Positions 9,547 to 19,170 are shown, numbered from the stretch's first letter. The stretch is 64,000 nt of DNA from an uncultured Planctomycetaceae bacterium (GCA_943787265.1 CALSLT010000027.1:124001-188000), one strand, 5' to 3'. Notes: generated from the letters alone by a model not told the origin. Numbers and translations are program-made.

Positions 9547-10965
9547 ATGGCGGTTCCTGAACAATCCTCGGCACAGCATGCAGGCTCAGACGGCTGCCCG
9601 GATTTTCAAAGTGTTTCTGCGGTGACGAGACGTTCCGCATTGCGAGCCGGCGGCGCGTTTGGAATTGGGCTGACGCTGCCGGAACTGTTGCGGCGACAGG
9701 CAAACGCGGCTCCATCCGGCACTAGCTTTGGAAAAGCCCGCGGCGTGATCATGCTCTATCTGCACGGCGGTCATCCGCAGCAGGAGACATTCGATCCAAA
9801 ACCCAATGGGCCATCAGCCGTCAAAGGCGAGTTTGGAGCAATCTCAACAAGCCTCCCCGGCGTTCAGTTTTCAGAACTGCTGCCACGTTCAGCAACGATC
9901 GCGGATCAGCTCGCGATCATCCGGTCGATGTCGCACGACAATCCGAATCACGTGACAGCAAGCCTGCCGGCCGGCACCGGACACAGGCATCCGCCGGGTA
10001 CCCCGCAGACTGATTTCCCACCAGCGGCGTCGGACTTTCCGGCGTTCGGAGCGGTGCTCGATCACGTGCGACCTCAGGCCAGCAACCTGCCATCCTGGGT
10101 TCGGCTCGGGCCTTTGATGAGAAGGAGCAACGGCACGACGCTGCATGGTCAGTTGCCAGGATTTCTCGGAGCACGACATGGCCACTTTGCCGTCGATCAG
10201 AAACTGCTGAAAGACGATATCCAGATCGAAGCCATTGAACCGTCGACCGAACTGACCGCCAGCCGGGTCGGTTCAAGACAGTCGCTCCTGCGGGAAATCG
10301 ACGAACAACGAAAAGCGATCGACCAGTCGGCATCCGCAGCGAATCTCGACGTGTTCTATCAGAGAGCGTTTTCGTTGCTTAGCTCCGAAGCAACACGGCA
10401 GGCCTTTGACCTGGCCGATGAGCCGCGAGCACTCCGCGACACTTACGGCTGGACAGAGTTCGGCCAGCGCTGTGTGCTCGCTCGACGATTGATCGAAGCG
10501 GGCGTGCCGATGGTCAACGTCAGCTACTGCCATACTCCAAGCGGATCCTGGGACACGCACAGCGACAACTTCAACAAGATGAAAAAGTCGCTGGCGCCAA
10601 CGCTTGATGCCGCGTTGCACGGATTGTTTACGGATCTGAAAGAACGAGGGCTTCTCGACGAAATACTGGTCGTCGTCAATGCGGAATTCGGTCGCACCCC
10701 CGCCATTAACAAACGAGCCGGCCGAGATCACTGGCCCTGGGTGTACTCCCTCGCCCTGGCCGGAGCGGGCGTTCAACCCGGCACCATCTTCGGAGCATCG
10801 GATAACTCCGCCGCCTACCCCGCCGAGTCCCCACGCACGCAAGCCGACTTCGCCGCGACGCTGTATCACTTACTGGGCATTCCAGCCAACACCGTCCTGC
10901 ACGACCAAACTGACCGGCCGCATCAACTGGTCATCGGTAAGCCAGTTCACGAGATTCTCGGATAG
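9547..10965 (+). CDS. DUF1501 family protein with Tat-type signal
   Basis: DUF1501 proteins are alkaline-phosphatase/sulfatase-superfamily proteins abundant in planctomycetes, and their substrates are mostly unknown. The N-terminus carries a twin-arginine motif (TRRSALRAGGAFGIGLTLPE) suggesting Tat export. The family core is visible as GVIMLYLHGGHPQQETFDPK, the mid segment VNVSYCHTPSGSWDTHSDN, and the C-terminal AEFGRTPAINKRAGRDHW followed by GVQPGTIFGASD. I chose the ATG at 9547 because ggag precedes it by 6 bases. An ATG at 9535 and a TTG at 9529 are in frame. It follows flgD in the same direction but has no known flagellar role. Confidence 0.9.
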   Translation: MAVPEQSSAQHAGSDGCPDFQSVSAVTRRSALRAGGAFGIGLTLPELLRRQANAAPSGTSFGKARGVIMLYLHGGHPQQETFDPKPNGPSAVKGEFGAISTSLPGVQFSELLPRSATIADQLAIIRSMSHDNPNHVTASLPAGTGHRHPPGTPQTDFPPAASDFPAFGAVLDHVRPQASNLPSWVRLGPLMRRSNGTTLHGQLPGFLGARHGHFAVDQKLLKDDIQIEAIEPSTELTASRVGSRQSLLREIDEQRKAIDQSASAANLDVFYQRAFSLLSSEATRQAFDLADEPRALRDTYGWTEFGQRCVLARRLIEAGVPMVNVSYCHTPSGSWDTHSDNFNKMKKSLAPTLDAALHGLFTDLKERGLLDEILVVVNAEFGRTPAINKRAGRDHWPWVYSLALAGAGVQPGTIFGASDNSAAYPAESPRTQADFAATLYHLLGIPANTVLHDQTDRPHQLVIGKPVHEILG

Positions 10966-10974
10966 CCAAGTCCG

Positions 10975-11577
10975 GTGAAGGATCCTGTCGTGCGATTTTC
11001 AAGACGCGGGCTGAAGAACTGTTGTCTGGTGGGAGGATTTACGATCGCTGCGTTCGCACGTGGGAACTATCTTCTTGGGCAAGTGGCAGGAATCGCGTAT
11101 GCGTTAGTCGCATTTGGAATATCAATCTTCATCACCAGTGAATTGTCGCAACGGGCGACGGCCCCTGGCCACAGAACGTTCTGCATCACCGCCACGGTCC
11201 TGGTGAGTCTGGCGTTGTCATTCCCCGCGTTCATCAGCTCCGACATTCAAATTAGCCTTGAGCAGCACGCAGTTGACCGTGCTGCACGGACTGAATTGAA
11301 CTTACTGTTCGCGTCTGATCCTCGATTCGCCGATCTACACGTCTCAACAAATCAACTAAAGGTGATCAACGTCACGATCTCTGGTTCAGTCGAAAATTCA
11401 GAAGCGTTCGACCTCCTCCACAGTCGACTCCTTGATCGGGCAGAACACTTCTCAGACTGCATCCTGCACTGGTCAATTCTTGATCGATCTTCGAGTGCGT
11501 CAATCGATGGGCGTTTGTATTTTGGTACTCCGCCATCCGAACCTTCGCCCACCAATTCCGTCTTGTTCACGCGGTGA
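10975..11577 (+). CDS. Hypothetical membrane protein
   Basis: Not recognised. The 200-residue product starts at a GTG 9 bases after the DUF1501 stop, so it may be co-transcribed. Hydrophobic stretches lie at about residues 15-57 (two probable helices) and 64-83. After these comes a soluble C-terminal half with an alternating strand/helix pattern (DLHVSTNQLKVINVTISGSV followed by a helix), which weakly resembles a BON-like or secretin N-like small domain. No catalytic motif is seen. The real start could be slightly downstream. Confidence 0.6.
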   Translation: MKDPVVRFSRRGLKNCCLVGGFTIAAFARGNYLLGQVAGIAYALVAFGISIFITSELSQRATAPGHRTFCITATVLVSLALSFPAFISSDIQISLEQHAVDRAARTELNLLFASDPRFADLHVSTNQLKVINVTISGSVENSEAFDLLHSRLLDRAEHFSDCILHWSILDRSSSASIDGRLYFGTPPSEPSPTNSVLFTR

Positions 11578-11622
11578 GCAAATGGCGTCCACAGTAGTCC
11601 GTACACAAGCTCTGAGTTTTAG

Positions 11623-13197
11623 ATGTCAATCGTCAATTCCGAACTCGACTCGTACCAACCAGGTGAACGGATTCAGCAGGCATTTTCGCCGCGAAACGTC
11701 CAGGACCTGACGCACCGTCTGGCCGAGATTCTGGGGCGGCACATGGAGTCTGTTCAGACCAGCTCTGGCGATGTTTTGAACTGGAACGAGCCGCCTGAAA
11801 ACTGTCGTCTGGCGAGTGACTTTCTCGACTCGGCAAGCGTCTCGCAGTCTGATGTCCAGCCGTTGGTCGATCGGTTTGAAACTGTCGTCAGCGAAATGCT
11901 GGCTCGCGGGCACAACCTGCACGATCCGCGATACATCGGGCATCAAGTACCGGCTTCCGTTCCGTTGGCCGGATTGTTTGACGCGATTGGTTCGGTAACC
12001 AATCAGGTCATGGCTGTTTACGAAATGGGGCCGTGGGCGACGGCTGTTGAACGGTCGCTAGTAGATCGCATCGGCCAGGCAATTGGATTCGAAGCGGGAA
12101 CGTTCGCTGGATTGGTGACTCACGGAGGGACGCTCGGCAATATGACTGGGCTTCTGACTGCTCGAAACGTCGCTCTTGGTGACGCGTGGGAAACGGGCTT
12201 AAACGCGTCAAATGTTGCGCCGGTTCTGGTGGCGCAGGGCGACTCGCATTACAGCATCTCGCGAACGGCCGGAATGATTGGCATCGGCACGCAGAACGTC
12301 GTGCGGGTCGGACTCGATGAACGACGCAGAATGGACCCGACTCAGCTTGACGAAACATTGACCAGACTCCGGAGTCGAGGTACACCAATCGTCGCCGTTT
12401 GCGCTTGTGCCTGCGCGACTCCCATCGGAGCGTTTGATCCGCTGCCGGAGATCGCCGAGCTCTGTCAGCGCCACGAAGTCTGGCTGCACATCGACGCCGC
12501 TCACGGTGGAGCCGCATGTCTGAGCGACAAGTATCGGCACCTGATCGCGGGCTTGGAGCTGGCAGATTCCGTTGTCGCCGACGCTCACAAAATGATGTTT
12601 GTACCGGCGCTCTGTGCGTTCGTCTTTTACAAGAATCGAAATCACCGGTTTGAAGCGTTTCGCCAGGACGCTCCTTATCTATTCGATCCGTCGTCGCCCG
12701 GCCTTGCCGAATACGACAGCGGCATGCTGACTCCCGAATGTACCAAGCGAGCAGCCACCTATGGGCTATGGGGTGTCTGGTCGCTGTTCGGTCAGCAATT
12801 GTTTTCGGACATGGTCGACCAGACGTTTGATCTTGGCCAAGTCTTTTACGAGAAGCTGGTCGAAGCGCCAGACTTCGAACCTCTGCACGAACCACAGTGC
12901 AACATCGTCGCGTTTCAATACGTGCCGGACGCGTTAACGGACGCACCGCCCGAAGAACTCAACCGCTTCCTGCTGAAACTGCGGCACGATCTGATTCGAT
13001 CGGGCGAGTTCTACATCGTGCAGGCAAACATCGACGGAAGGCAGGCTCTGCGAGTCACCATAATCAACCCGCTGACAACGGCCGACCACCTTGACGAACT
13101 GATGGACGCGATTCGCCGAACCGGTCAACAAATATCGGACGCGATGAGCTGCCGGTCCCCAGACACGACGGGCCATAATCAAGCGTGGGCTGAGTAG
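11623..13197 (+). CDS. Pyridoxal-phosphate-dependent group II decarboxylase
   Basis: This 524-residue protein belongs to the group II PLP decarboxylases (glutamate, aspartate, diaminobutyrate and aromatic amino acid decarboxylases), which convert an amino acid to an amine plus CO2. The substrate cannot be read from the sequence. The PLP-binding features are LHIDAAHGGAA (Asp pairing with the pyridine nitrogen, plus Ala/His) and VVADAHKMMFVPALCAF, where Lys is the Schiff-base residue. GTFAGLVTHGGTLGNMTGLL is the phosphate-binding region. Length and order are complete with no frameshift. It lies between a membrane protein and the convergent flgL gene, so context gives no pathway. Confidence 0.88.
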   Translation: MSIVNSELDSYQPGERIQQAFSPRNVQDLTHRLAEILGRHMESVQTSSGDVLNWNEPPENCRLASDFLDSASVSQSDVQPLVDRFETVVSEMLARGHNLHDPRYIGHQVPASVPLAGLFDAIGSVTNQVMAVYEMGPWATAVERSLVDRIGQAIGFEAGTFAGLVTHGGTLGNMTGLLTARNVALGDAWETGLNASNVAPVLVAQGDSHYSISRTAGMIGIGTQNVVRVGLDERRRMDPTQLDETLTRLRSRGTPIVAVCACACATPIGAFDPLPEIAELCQRHEVWLHIDAAHGGAACLSDKYRHLIAGLELADSVVADAHKMMFVPALCAFVFYKNRNHRFEAFRQDAPYLFDPSSPGLAEYDSGMLTPECTKRAATYGLWGVWSLFGQQLFSDMVDQTFDLGQVFYEKLVEAPDFEPLHEPQCNIVAFQYVPDALTDAPPEELNRFLLKLRHDLIRSGEFYIVQANIDGRQALRVTIINPLTTADHLDELMDAIRRTGQQISDAMSCRSPDTTGHNQAWAE

Positions 13198-13241
13198 CAG
13201 AGAACATAAGCTAGGGCACGTTTCACGGTCGGCTTTTTCGA

Positions 13242-15158
13242 TCACAGAAACTGAATCAGGCTGAGTTGAAATCCCTGGCCGGCAACCTGGTAAGTTGCCT
13301 GCAGAACCTGCTGCTGGGCGACGAAACTGGAAAGCACTTCAGCAAGGTCAGCGTCAAACTGCTGCGACAAGTCCTCGTTGATCAGGACTTCGTCATCGAG
13401 CAACCGGTTTTCCACGGCTTCCAACGTTTGTGCCCGAACGCCCAACTCTCCAAGAGCCTGAAAGAAGCGATCAGCTTCCGAATCGATCTGAGCACTCAGC
13501 GTATTCAACGCCGCGTCATCTCCAACCAGCAATGCCTGCTCAAGTGACGTCAACACGCTCAGCAATCCGTCAGACTTCTGAGTGTTTACGTCCTGACCAG
13601 TCAAAGCTGCGCCAGGGCTTGCTTCAGTCCCCGCGACTCCCAACGCAAGGGAAGTGCCATTTTCGGCGATGCTCAGCGGCCCCGCACCTGACGTGTCCGA
13701 AATCGAAATCCCGTTTCCGACGAGGTTCAGCGCGGCAGTCAGTGTGCCGCCTCCCGCCGCATCGACGGCGTCGATTACATCCTGAATTGTCTGAGCCGCC
13801 GACAGGTCAACTGAAGTCAACGAGCCGTCGCGCCGTGTGATCTCCAAAGTGCCTGCGGCCTGAAGCTGCGCACCAGTCCCAGCATCAAGGTCACTAAGCA
13901 GAGTATCTCCAGTCAGAGTTCGAATGCCGAGAGCCGTTGCGACTCCGCCACCGTTTTCGCCGATCGAAAATTCAGCGCCGGACAGTCGACTGACAATGGA
14001 AATCCCGGAACCGTCAGCACTCACGTCGGCATCCAGATCAAGCCCTGACAGCCGAATCTGATTGAATAAATCCTGCACGGTCACTGCCGAGGAAACGTCA
14101 ACGATTGCTGATTGCTCGCCAACGTTGATCAAAAGTCCCGTGCCGGCCGTGGGGCCAATCCCTGTACCGTTGTTGAGATCCGCCAGGCGACTGTGAATCG
14201 AAACGGCAGGGTCGAGATCTCGCCCGGCGATTTGAGCCGTCGCGACACTCGTAATTCCAAGATCCGAAGCAACACGTGAACCAACAACGTCCGCCACGGC
14301 GACTGTGCCACTCGACGGTGTCAGACGTAGCCCGGACGGAGATGCTGGATCAATATCAACAGTAACCGTCACAGCCTGACCAGCGAAGGCGTCTTCAACA
14401 AACGTCTTTACGTCTCCGATCGTTTCGGCCAGGGACAGATCAATGGTCCTTGCAACGGTCGTCCCACCGTCCTGCAGAGTGATGTCGAAGCTGCCGAGTT
14501 CCAGTCCCGCTCCGCCGTGGAGTTGCGACAATCGAGTATCCGTTGCCAGAGAAACATTCAGATCGTCGCTCTCAACCGTCGTCAGAACATTGAACGCCGA
14601 TTGGCCATCCAGGTTGTTGACAATCTGCTGACCAAGATCGATGTGCGAACCGATCTGTTGTGAATTTCCCGAGTAGAGAACGTCGCCGCCCTTCAATTCG
14701 AACGGGGCAGAATCGGTCTCCGTCCCCGCGAAGAGAAATCGACCACGAAACTTTGTATTCGCGGAATTGAGTACGGTATTGATCAAGCCACCGACCTCGG
14801 TCGCAAGTCCTCGCCGTTCGTCTTCCGTCACTGTTGAACCGAAGCCTTGCAGAACGATGCTCTTTGCCGAGTTGACGACGTCGGACACGCTGCTTAACGC
14901 GTTCTCCGTCGCGCCGAGCAACGATCGGTCGGTCTCAACGTTCGCCTTAAACTGCTGCTGCCGTTCAAGCCGAGTCTGTAGGACAATCGTGTTCAACGCT
15001 GACGACGGATCTTCACTTGGCACTAGGTACTGCTGGCCGGTCGTCAGTTGGTCTTGAAATCGCTGGAGCTCAAGCTGGCCGTTCTGAATCTGTTGATTCA
15101 GTCGGCGAAACGAGAACGAATTCGGCAACCTGCCGGGGAAGAGTGGGCCAATGCTCAT
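13242..15158 (-). CDS. flgL: Flagellar hook-filament junction protein FlgL (extended)
   Basis: FlgL (HAP3) joins the hook to the filament. The N-terminus (FSFRRLNQQIQNGQLELQRF, QLTTGQQYLVPSEDPSSA) and the C-terminus (ELGVRAQTLEAVENRLLD, LAEVLSSFVAQQQVLQATYQ) are typical FlgL/flagellin helical ends. At 638 residues it is about twice the usual length (about 300-400). The extra sequence is in the middle, where three similar modules start near residues 206, 322 and 419, each with a pattern like LLSDLDAGTG, then VDLSAAQTIQDV. These resemble flagellin IN-type modules. It lies 48 bases downstream of flgK on the same strand, a likely operon. Confidence 0.92.
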   Translation of the reverse strand: MSIGPLFPGRLPNSFSFRRLNQQIQNGQLELQRFQDQLTTGQQYLVPSEDPSSALNTIVLQTRLERQQQFKANVETDRSLLGATENALSSVSDVVNSAKSIVLQGFGSTVTEDERRGLATEVGGLINTVLNSANTKFRGRFLFAGTETDSAPFELKGGDVLYSGNSQQIGSHIDLGQQIVNNLDGQSAFNVLTTVESDDLNVSLATDTRLSQLHGGAGLELGSFDITLQDGGTTVARTIDLSLAETIGDVKTFVEDAFAGQAVTVTVDIDPASPSGLRLTPSSGTVAVADVVGSRVASDLGITSVATAQIAGRDLDPAVSIHSRLADLNNGTGIGPTAGTGLLINVGEQSAIVDVSSAVTVQDLFNQIRLSGLDLDADVSADGSGISIVSRLSGAEFSIGENGGGVATALGIRTLTGDTLLSDLDAGTGAQLQAAGTLEITRRDGSLTSVDLSAAQTIQDVIDAVDAAGGGTLTAALNLVGNGISISDTSGAGPLSIAENGTSLALGVAGTEASPGAALTGQDVNTQKSDGLLSVLTSLEQALLVGDDAALNTLSAQIDSEADRFFQALGELGVRAQTLEAVENRLLDDEVLINEDLSQQFDADLAEVLSSFVAQQQVLQATYQVAGQGFQLSLIQFL

Positions 15159-15206
15159 GACAACGCGTCGACTACTTTCAACCTGATGTTTGAAACTTAA
15201 GCCACG

Positions 15207-16904
15207 TCAGAGCGTGACAAGAATGTCAAAGAGTTCATCAACCGAGCGAATCACTCGCGCTGACGCCGCGTACGCCTGCTGAAACTCGATCAGCCGCACG
15301 GCTTCTTCGTCGAGACTGACTCCAGAAAACTGCTCCCTCTGCGTCAGCAACGACTGGCGAAATTGATCCAGTCCAGACGCCTTCGCCTTCTCAGCAGCAG
15401 TCCCTTGCGCAACTCCCGAAACAACTGTCTGGTAAAAATCGTCAATCGCCGCGCCACCAAGCTGATCAAGTGGCTGCTCAAACACGGTCGCAAGCTGCAG
15501 CACGTTGCGATTATCCGACGGTCCGCCCCCCTGCCCTGTCGCCAGAAAATTCTGGTTCTCTTTGATCAGCGAATTGATACCGATATCGGTTGAGTCGGAA
15601 CCGGTAAAGAACGTGTTGATGCCAAGTGCCGCCAGCGCGCCGCTGGAGTCGTTTCCAAACCGCAGTTCGAAATCCGGATCGGCGTCAAGCTTCAATTCAC
15701 CTGTCGTCGTGATCGTGGCTGTGACATTTGCCTGAGAGTCGATCGAAGCTCGGAGATTTTCCAGCGAGGTATCGTCCCCACCGATTCCGTCCAGATCGAT
15801 TCGAATCGTCTCAACCTGCGTGATGCCGGTCTGCTTGTTGGTAACTTTCAGTTCAAAGCTACCGTGGCTGATAGTGCCGGGAAATTCGACGTCACTCAAT
15901 ACGGCATTCGCATCGTCAACACGGCTTGTCGAAGTGACCGTTGAGTATCCTTCCAGGCCTTCTCCGGAAGAATGAATCCGGTTGAAGGCGGAAATCAAAC
16001 TACCAGTCAGTTGATCAAGGTCGTCGACGAAAGCTCCTAGAATCTCGTCCCGTCCGCCGATGACTCCACGAATTTCCCCGCCAGCTTGCGACAACTGAGC
16101 ATTCGTCTGAGTGAACTGAACAATGTCAACTTCAACGCCGCGATCTTCGATGGTGGCCGTCTCGATGTGTTGCCGGTGCCCCGAAAACAGAACGTATTCA
16201 TTTCCGCTGTAGACATCGACGTTGCCGTTCTCCCGTTCCGTAATACGAACGGGGATGATCTCCGACAGTCGATTCAACGCATCGTATCGCTGAGTTCTCA
16301 AGCCGCCGGCCTCACTTGCCAGCAACCCGTTTGACTCCTGTTTCGTGATCTTCAGATTCAAGTCTGCGACTTCGTCAATAAGGTTGTTGGCTTCGTCGAC
16401 CAGGTTATCAATGCGAACAGTCTGATCAGCTCGAAGTTGATCGACACGCCCCCGCAAACTCGAAATATCCGAAACCAGAAGCTCCCCTTCCGAAACGATA
16501 CTGTTTCGAAGCGGTCCCTGTTCCGGCTGATTGGCCACTTCGTTGATCGCCGCAAGAAACGAACTGAATCGGCTCGACAAATCCTGGTCGCCCAGTTCTC
16601 GAAGCTGACCTTCCAATTGGACGTAGATCGACTCACGCGCACTCGCTGATTGCTGCTCAGAATTCGCCGTGTGAATGCGAGTTTCGAGAAATTGATCGAT
16701 CGCTTGCCGGACGGCGGTAGCTTTGACACCAGCTCCGACAATAAGGCCGTCTCGTTTGAACGGCTCTTCCGAAGAAAGCGTCAGTTCTTCACGGATGTAG
16801 CCTGGAGTGTTGGCGTTCGCAATGTTGTTCGACGAAACCTGCACCGCTGTGCTGAACACTTCGAGCGCGCGGCTCGCCGTTGCCAGTGCTGCGGTAAGTG
16901 ACAT
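15207..16904 (-). CDS. flgK: Flagellar hook-associated protein FlgK
   Basis: FlgK (HAP1) is the first junction protein between hook and filament and is exported by the flagellar apparatus. The 565-residue product has the rod/hook-family N-terminal motif at about residues 8-36 (LATASRALEVFSTAVQVSSN, then NIANANTPGY) and the matching C-terminal helix (LDEEAVRLIEFQQAYAASAR, VIRSVDELFDILVTL). The middle is the variable beta-rich region. The length is typical. It is preceded by a FlgN-like gene and followed by flgL, the common flgN-flgK-flgL order. Confidence 0.95.
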   Translation of the reverse strand: MSLTAALATASRALEVFSTAVQVSSNNIANANTPGYIREELTLSSEEPFKRDGLIVGAGVKATAVRQAIDQFLETRIHTANSEQQSASARESIYVQLEGQLRELGDQDLSSRFSSFLAAINEVANQPEQGPLRNSIVSEGELLVSDISSLRGRVDQLRADQTVRIDNLVDEANNLIDEVADLNLKITKQESNGLLASEAGGLRTQRYDALNRLSEIIPVRITERENGNVDVYSGNEYVLFSGHRQHIETATIEDRGVEVDIVQFTQTNAQLSQAGGEIRGVIGGRDEILGAFVDDLDQLTGSLISAFNRIHSSGEGLEGYSTVTSTSRVDDANAVLSDVEFPGTISHGSFELKVTNKQTGITQVETIRIDLDGIGGDDTSLENLRASIDSQANVTATITTTGELKLDADPDFELRFGNDSSGALAALGINTFFTGSDSTDIGINSLIKENQNFLATGQGGGPSDNRNVLQLATVFEQPLDQLGGAAIDDFYQTVVSGVAQGTAAEKAKASGLDQFRQSLLTQREQFSGVSLDEEAVRLIEFQQAYAASARVIRSVDELFDILVTL

Positions 16905-17022
16905 GGTTCGATCCGTCGAAAATGCTAGCTGTGTGTAGTGATGTCAGAACTGAGTTTTCGAAATTCCGTTCAGAGTTGCGTCCCGGACGTCAGTGCTGCA
17001 TCCGAGCAGACTGCTGGCTGAC

Positions 17023-17541
17023 TCAAACTGCGGTGTCGATTAACGCTCCGCCGGTCACCGTGCTGCCCGGACCGCTCTTCTGTTCCGCAGGACGCTCGCC
17101 GCAGTTAGCAATGAGGTTGCGAATTTCTGTGAACTCACGACACCCTCTTCGCACCACGTGCCAGTTCACCCAACTTGTTTGACGAAGCGACCAGCTTCGT
17201 CGTTCGATTCGTTTCATCCATTCAACCGCCTGCTCGTACTGCCCCGCATCGATATCTCCACGAGGCTCGACGAAGCGAGACAAGTCGTGCAGCAATTTGC
17301 GAAGATTCGCCGATGCCAGCCTTTCGCGACGGGCACTACCAAGTATCACTGCCCGCTGCTGAAGCTGTCTGCGAAGTCTTTGCTGAATCTCCTGCTCTTG
17401 CTCGACAAGTTTCAATAGCAACGCAGGCTCCACCGCCGCCAGCGCCGACAGTCGCCGTTCGTAAACCTGTTCGAGTTCGAGCTGAATTGGCTCCAGCCCG
17501 GAGAGAAATTTCACGGTTTCTCGAAACAGAGGAGCTGACAT
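17023..17541 (-). CDS. flgN: FlgN-like flagellar export chaperone
   Basis: A 172-residue helical, Leu/Gln/Arg-rich cytoplasmic protein directly upstream of flgK. FlgN proteins keep FlgK and FlgL export-competent. The pattern of long helices (EPALLLKLVEQEQEIQQRLR, LRKLLHDLSRFVEPRG) and the length fit FlgN (about 140-170 residues). The C-terminal tail is Gly/Pro-rich and unconserved-looking. Primary sequence in this family is poorly conserved, so the call depends largely on the flgN-flgK-flgL order. The start is ATG. Confidence 0.72.
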   Translation of the reverse strand: MSAPLFRETVKFLSGLEPIQLELEQVYERRLSALAAVEPALLLKLVEQEQEIQQRLRRQLQQRAVILGSARRERLASANLRKLLHDLSRFVEPRGDIDAGQYEQAVEWMKRIERRSWSLRQTSWVNWHVVRRGCREFTEIRNLIANCGERPAEQKSGPGSTVTGGALIDTAV

Positions 17542-17856
17542 TGGAGACGTTGCCTCGTGGTTCTCGACTTGCGTACTTACCGTTTTGCTGGCATTGCGAT
17601 GTCGGAATCAGCGACGCCGACGCATACCCATCCTGAATGGTCGACATCGGGCAGTCGTTCGATTCCGGATTTCCCCGTCGACGACTCCCCGTAACCAGCC
17701 TTACGCAGACTGACAGTCAAACCCGGCAAGTAGTCAGGCAGATCCCTCCCGGTTCGCTTCCGAACCGGATATCGATTCTTCCCAAACGCCAGAGTGAACG
17801 TAATACTCGTCCTCTTCTGAATCCTCTCTAGAATTCCCCGTCATCGCAGGTGCCTG
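17542..17856. other. Divergent intergenic region (flgN / pentapeptide-TIR)
   Basis: 315 bases between two divergently transcribed genes. It must contain promoters for both, but I could not identify a convincing sigma-28, sigma-54 or sigma-70 element, and no credible coding frame was found. Confidence 0.5.
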
Positions 17857-18993
17857 GTGGCCAGCAACAAACTAATCGACATCGCGAAGAGTGGACGAGC
17901 CGCCATTGCAAAGTGGCGACGGGCAAACCCGGATGTCCTGCTTCTACTGACCGATGCCGATCTCCAGGACGCGGACCTTCGTGGCGCGAACCTTAAACGC
18001 GCCGATCTAACCGGTGCTGACCTTAGAGGCGCCAACCTGATCGGCGCTCAACTCGCCGAAGCAGATTTGACTCGCGCGGATCTTCGCGGTGCAAGATTAA
18101 CCAAAGCGGACTTCTACGCGGCGAGGCTCTTCAAGGCGACGCTCGACAACGCGGAAGCCGGAGGCGCTTACTTGCGACGCGCCGACATGACCGAAGCCGA
18201 TTGTTCAGGAGCAGACCTGACTAAAGCCGACCTACGCGAAGTCAACTTGCGTAATGGATCGCTTTCCGGAGCCAGTCTTGTCGGAGCCGATCTGAGTTTC
18301 GCAAAACTGGCCGGAGTCGACATGCGCGACGCGGTCATTGGCTGGTCGTCGCTCGGCCATCTCGATCTGTCTCAGATCATAGGACTTGACCAGGTCAAAC
18401 ATGCCGGCCCGAGTTCCATCGGCCTGGACACTGCTCGTTTGTCACACTCGAAGATGTCCGACGAATTTCTGCAGGGATGCGGAATTTCAGAGGGAGTCAT
18501 TCAAAACTGGAAAACATTGTTCGGACACCCGGCCGAGGAGTTTTCGTGCTTTGTTCGATTCGCACCGGATGACGAATCTTTTGCGAGGCACCTGGTAGAA
18601 CATGCTCAGGCGAAAGGACTCCGCTGCTGGCTGGACCAAATGCCAAAGTCAGCAAAGGAACGACGAGCCAGGTCAGCTCCGACGAGCTACGAGACGACAG
18701 AACGCGTCTTAATCTGCTCGTCCAAAGCATCGTTAACCAGCTGGTGGATTAACGATGAAATCACGCGACTTGGAGCTCGAGAGAAACAACACAAGGAAGA
18801 CACTGGCCGCTCCGTACGCTTTTTCTTTCCTTTGAACCTGGACGGGTTCATGTTCGGTGGAGACTGGAAACACGCTCAGGAAAAACAGATCGCAAAACAG
18901 GCGATCGACTTCGTTGGCTGGCGACGCAATAAAGACAAGTTCGACCAGGAACTTGCGAAGCTCATCCAGTACATGGTCAGCGAAAACCGCTAA
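17857..18993 (+). CDS. Pentapeptide-repeat protein with C-terminal TIR domain
   Basis: The 378-residue product has two parts. Residues about 33-165 are more than 20 pentapeptide repeats of the A(D/N)LXX type (ADLRGANLKRADLTGADLRG and so on), which form a right-handed quadrilateral beta helix. Residues about 228-375 form a TIR domain: FSCFVRFAPDDESFARHLVE (box 1, with the usual SYS replaced by RFA), GLRCWLDQM, VLICSSKASLTSWWINDEI with the likely catalytic Glu301, and FFFPLNLDGF. Bacterial TIR domains are often NAD+ hydrolases or cyclases in anti-phage defence or signalling. That this one is active is inferred. The start is a GTG. The gene appears monocistronic, and no transmembrane segment or signal peptide is present. 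Confidence 0.85.
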   Translation: MASNKLIDIAKSGRAAIAKWRRANPDVLLLLTDADLQDADLRGANLKRADLTGADLRGANLIGAQLAEADLTRADLRGARLTKADFYAARLFKATLDNAEAGGAYLRRADMTEADCSGADLTKADLREVNLRNGSLSGASLVGADLSFAKLAGVDMRDAVIGWSSLGHLDLSQIIGLDQVKHAGPSSIGLDTARLSHSKMSDEFLQGCGISEGVIQNWKTLFGHPAEEFSCFVRFAPDDESFARHLVEHAQAKGLRCWLDQMPKSAKERRARSAPTSYETTERVLICSSKASLTSWWINDEITRLGAREKQHKEDTGRSVRFFFPLNLDGFMFGGDWKHAQEKQIAKQAIDFVGWRRNKDKFDQELAKLIQYMVSENR

Positions 18994-19170
18994 CCGTTAG
19001 ATGATGATCAATTCACCTCGACTTGATGACTTATCAGTCGCTTTGTGTGATAAACCACCGATCAAACGGTGTCAGTCGAGGAAAATCCCGAACCACTCTG
19101 ACAACATGGCCTGGTGGGAATAAACTCGCCACGGCGTTTTCTCTGCATTTTCAACAGGTAAGGATCACAG

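Noticed and set aside
12008..12946. Minus-strand frame of about 300 codons inside the PLP decarboxylase
   Set aside because: Arg/Ser-rich composition without motifs, opposite a clearly functional gene.
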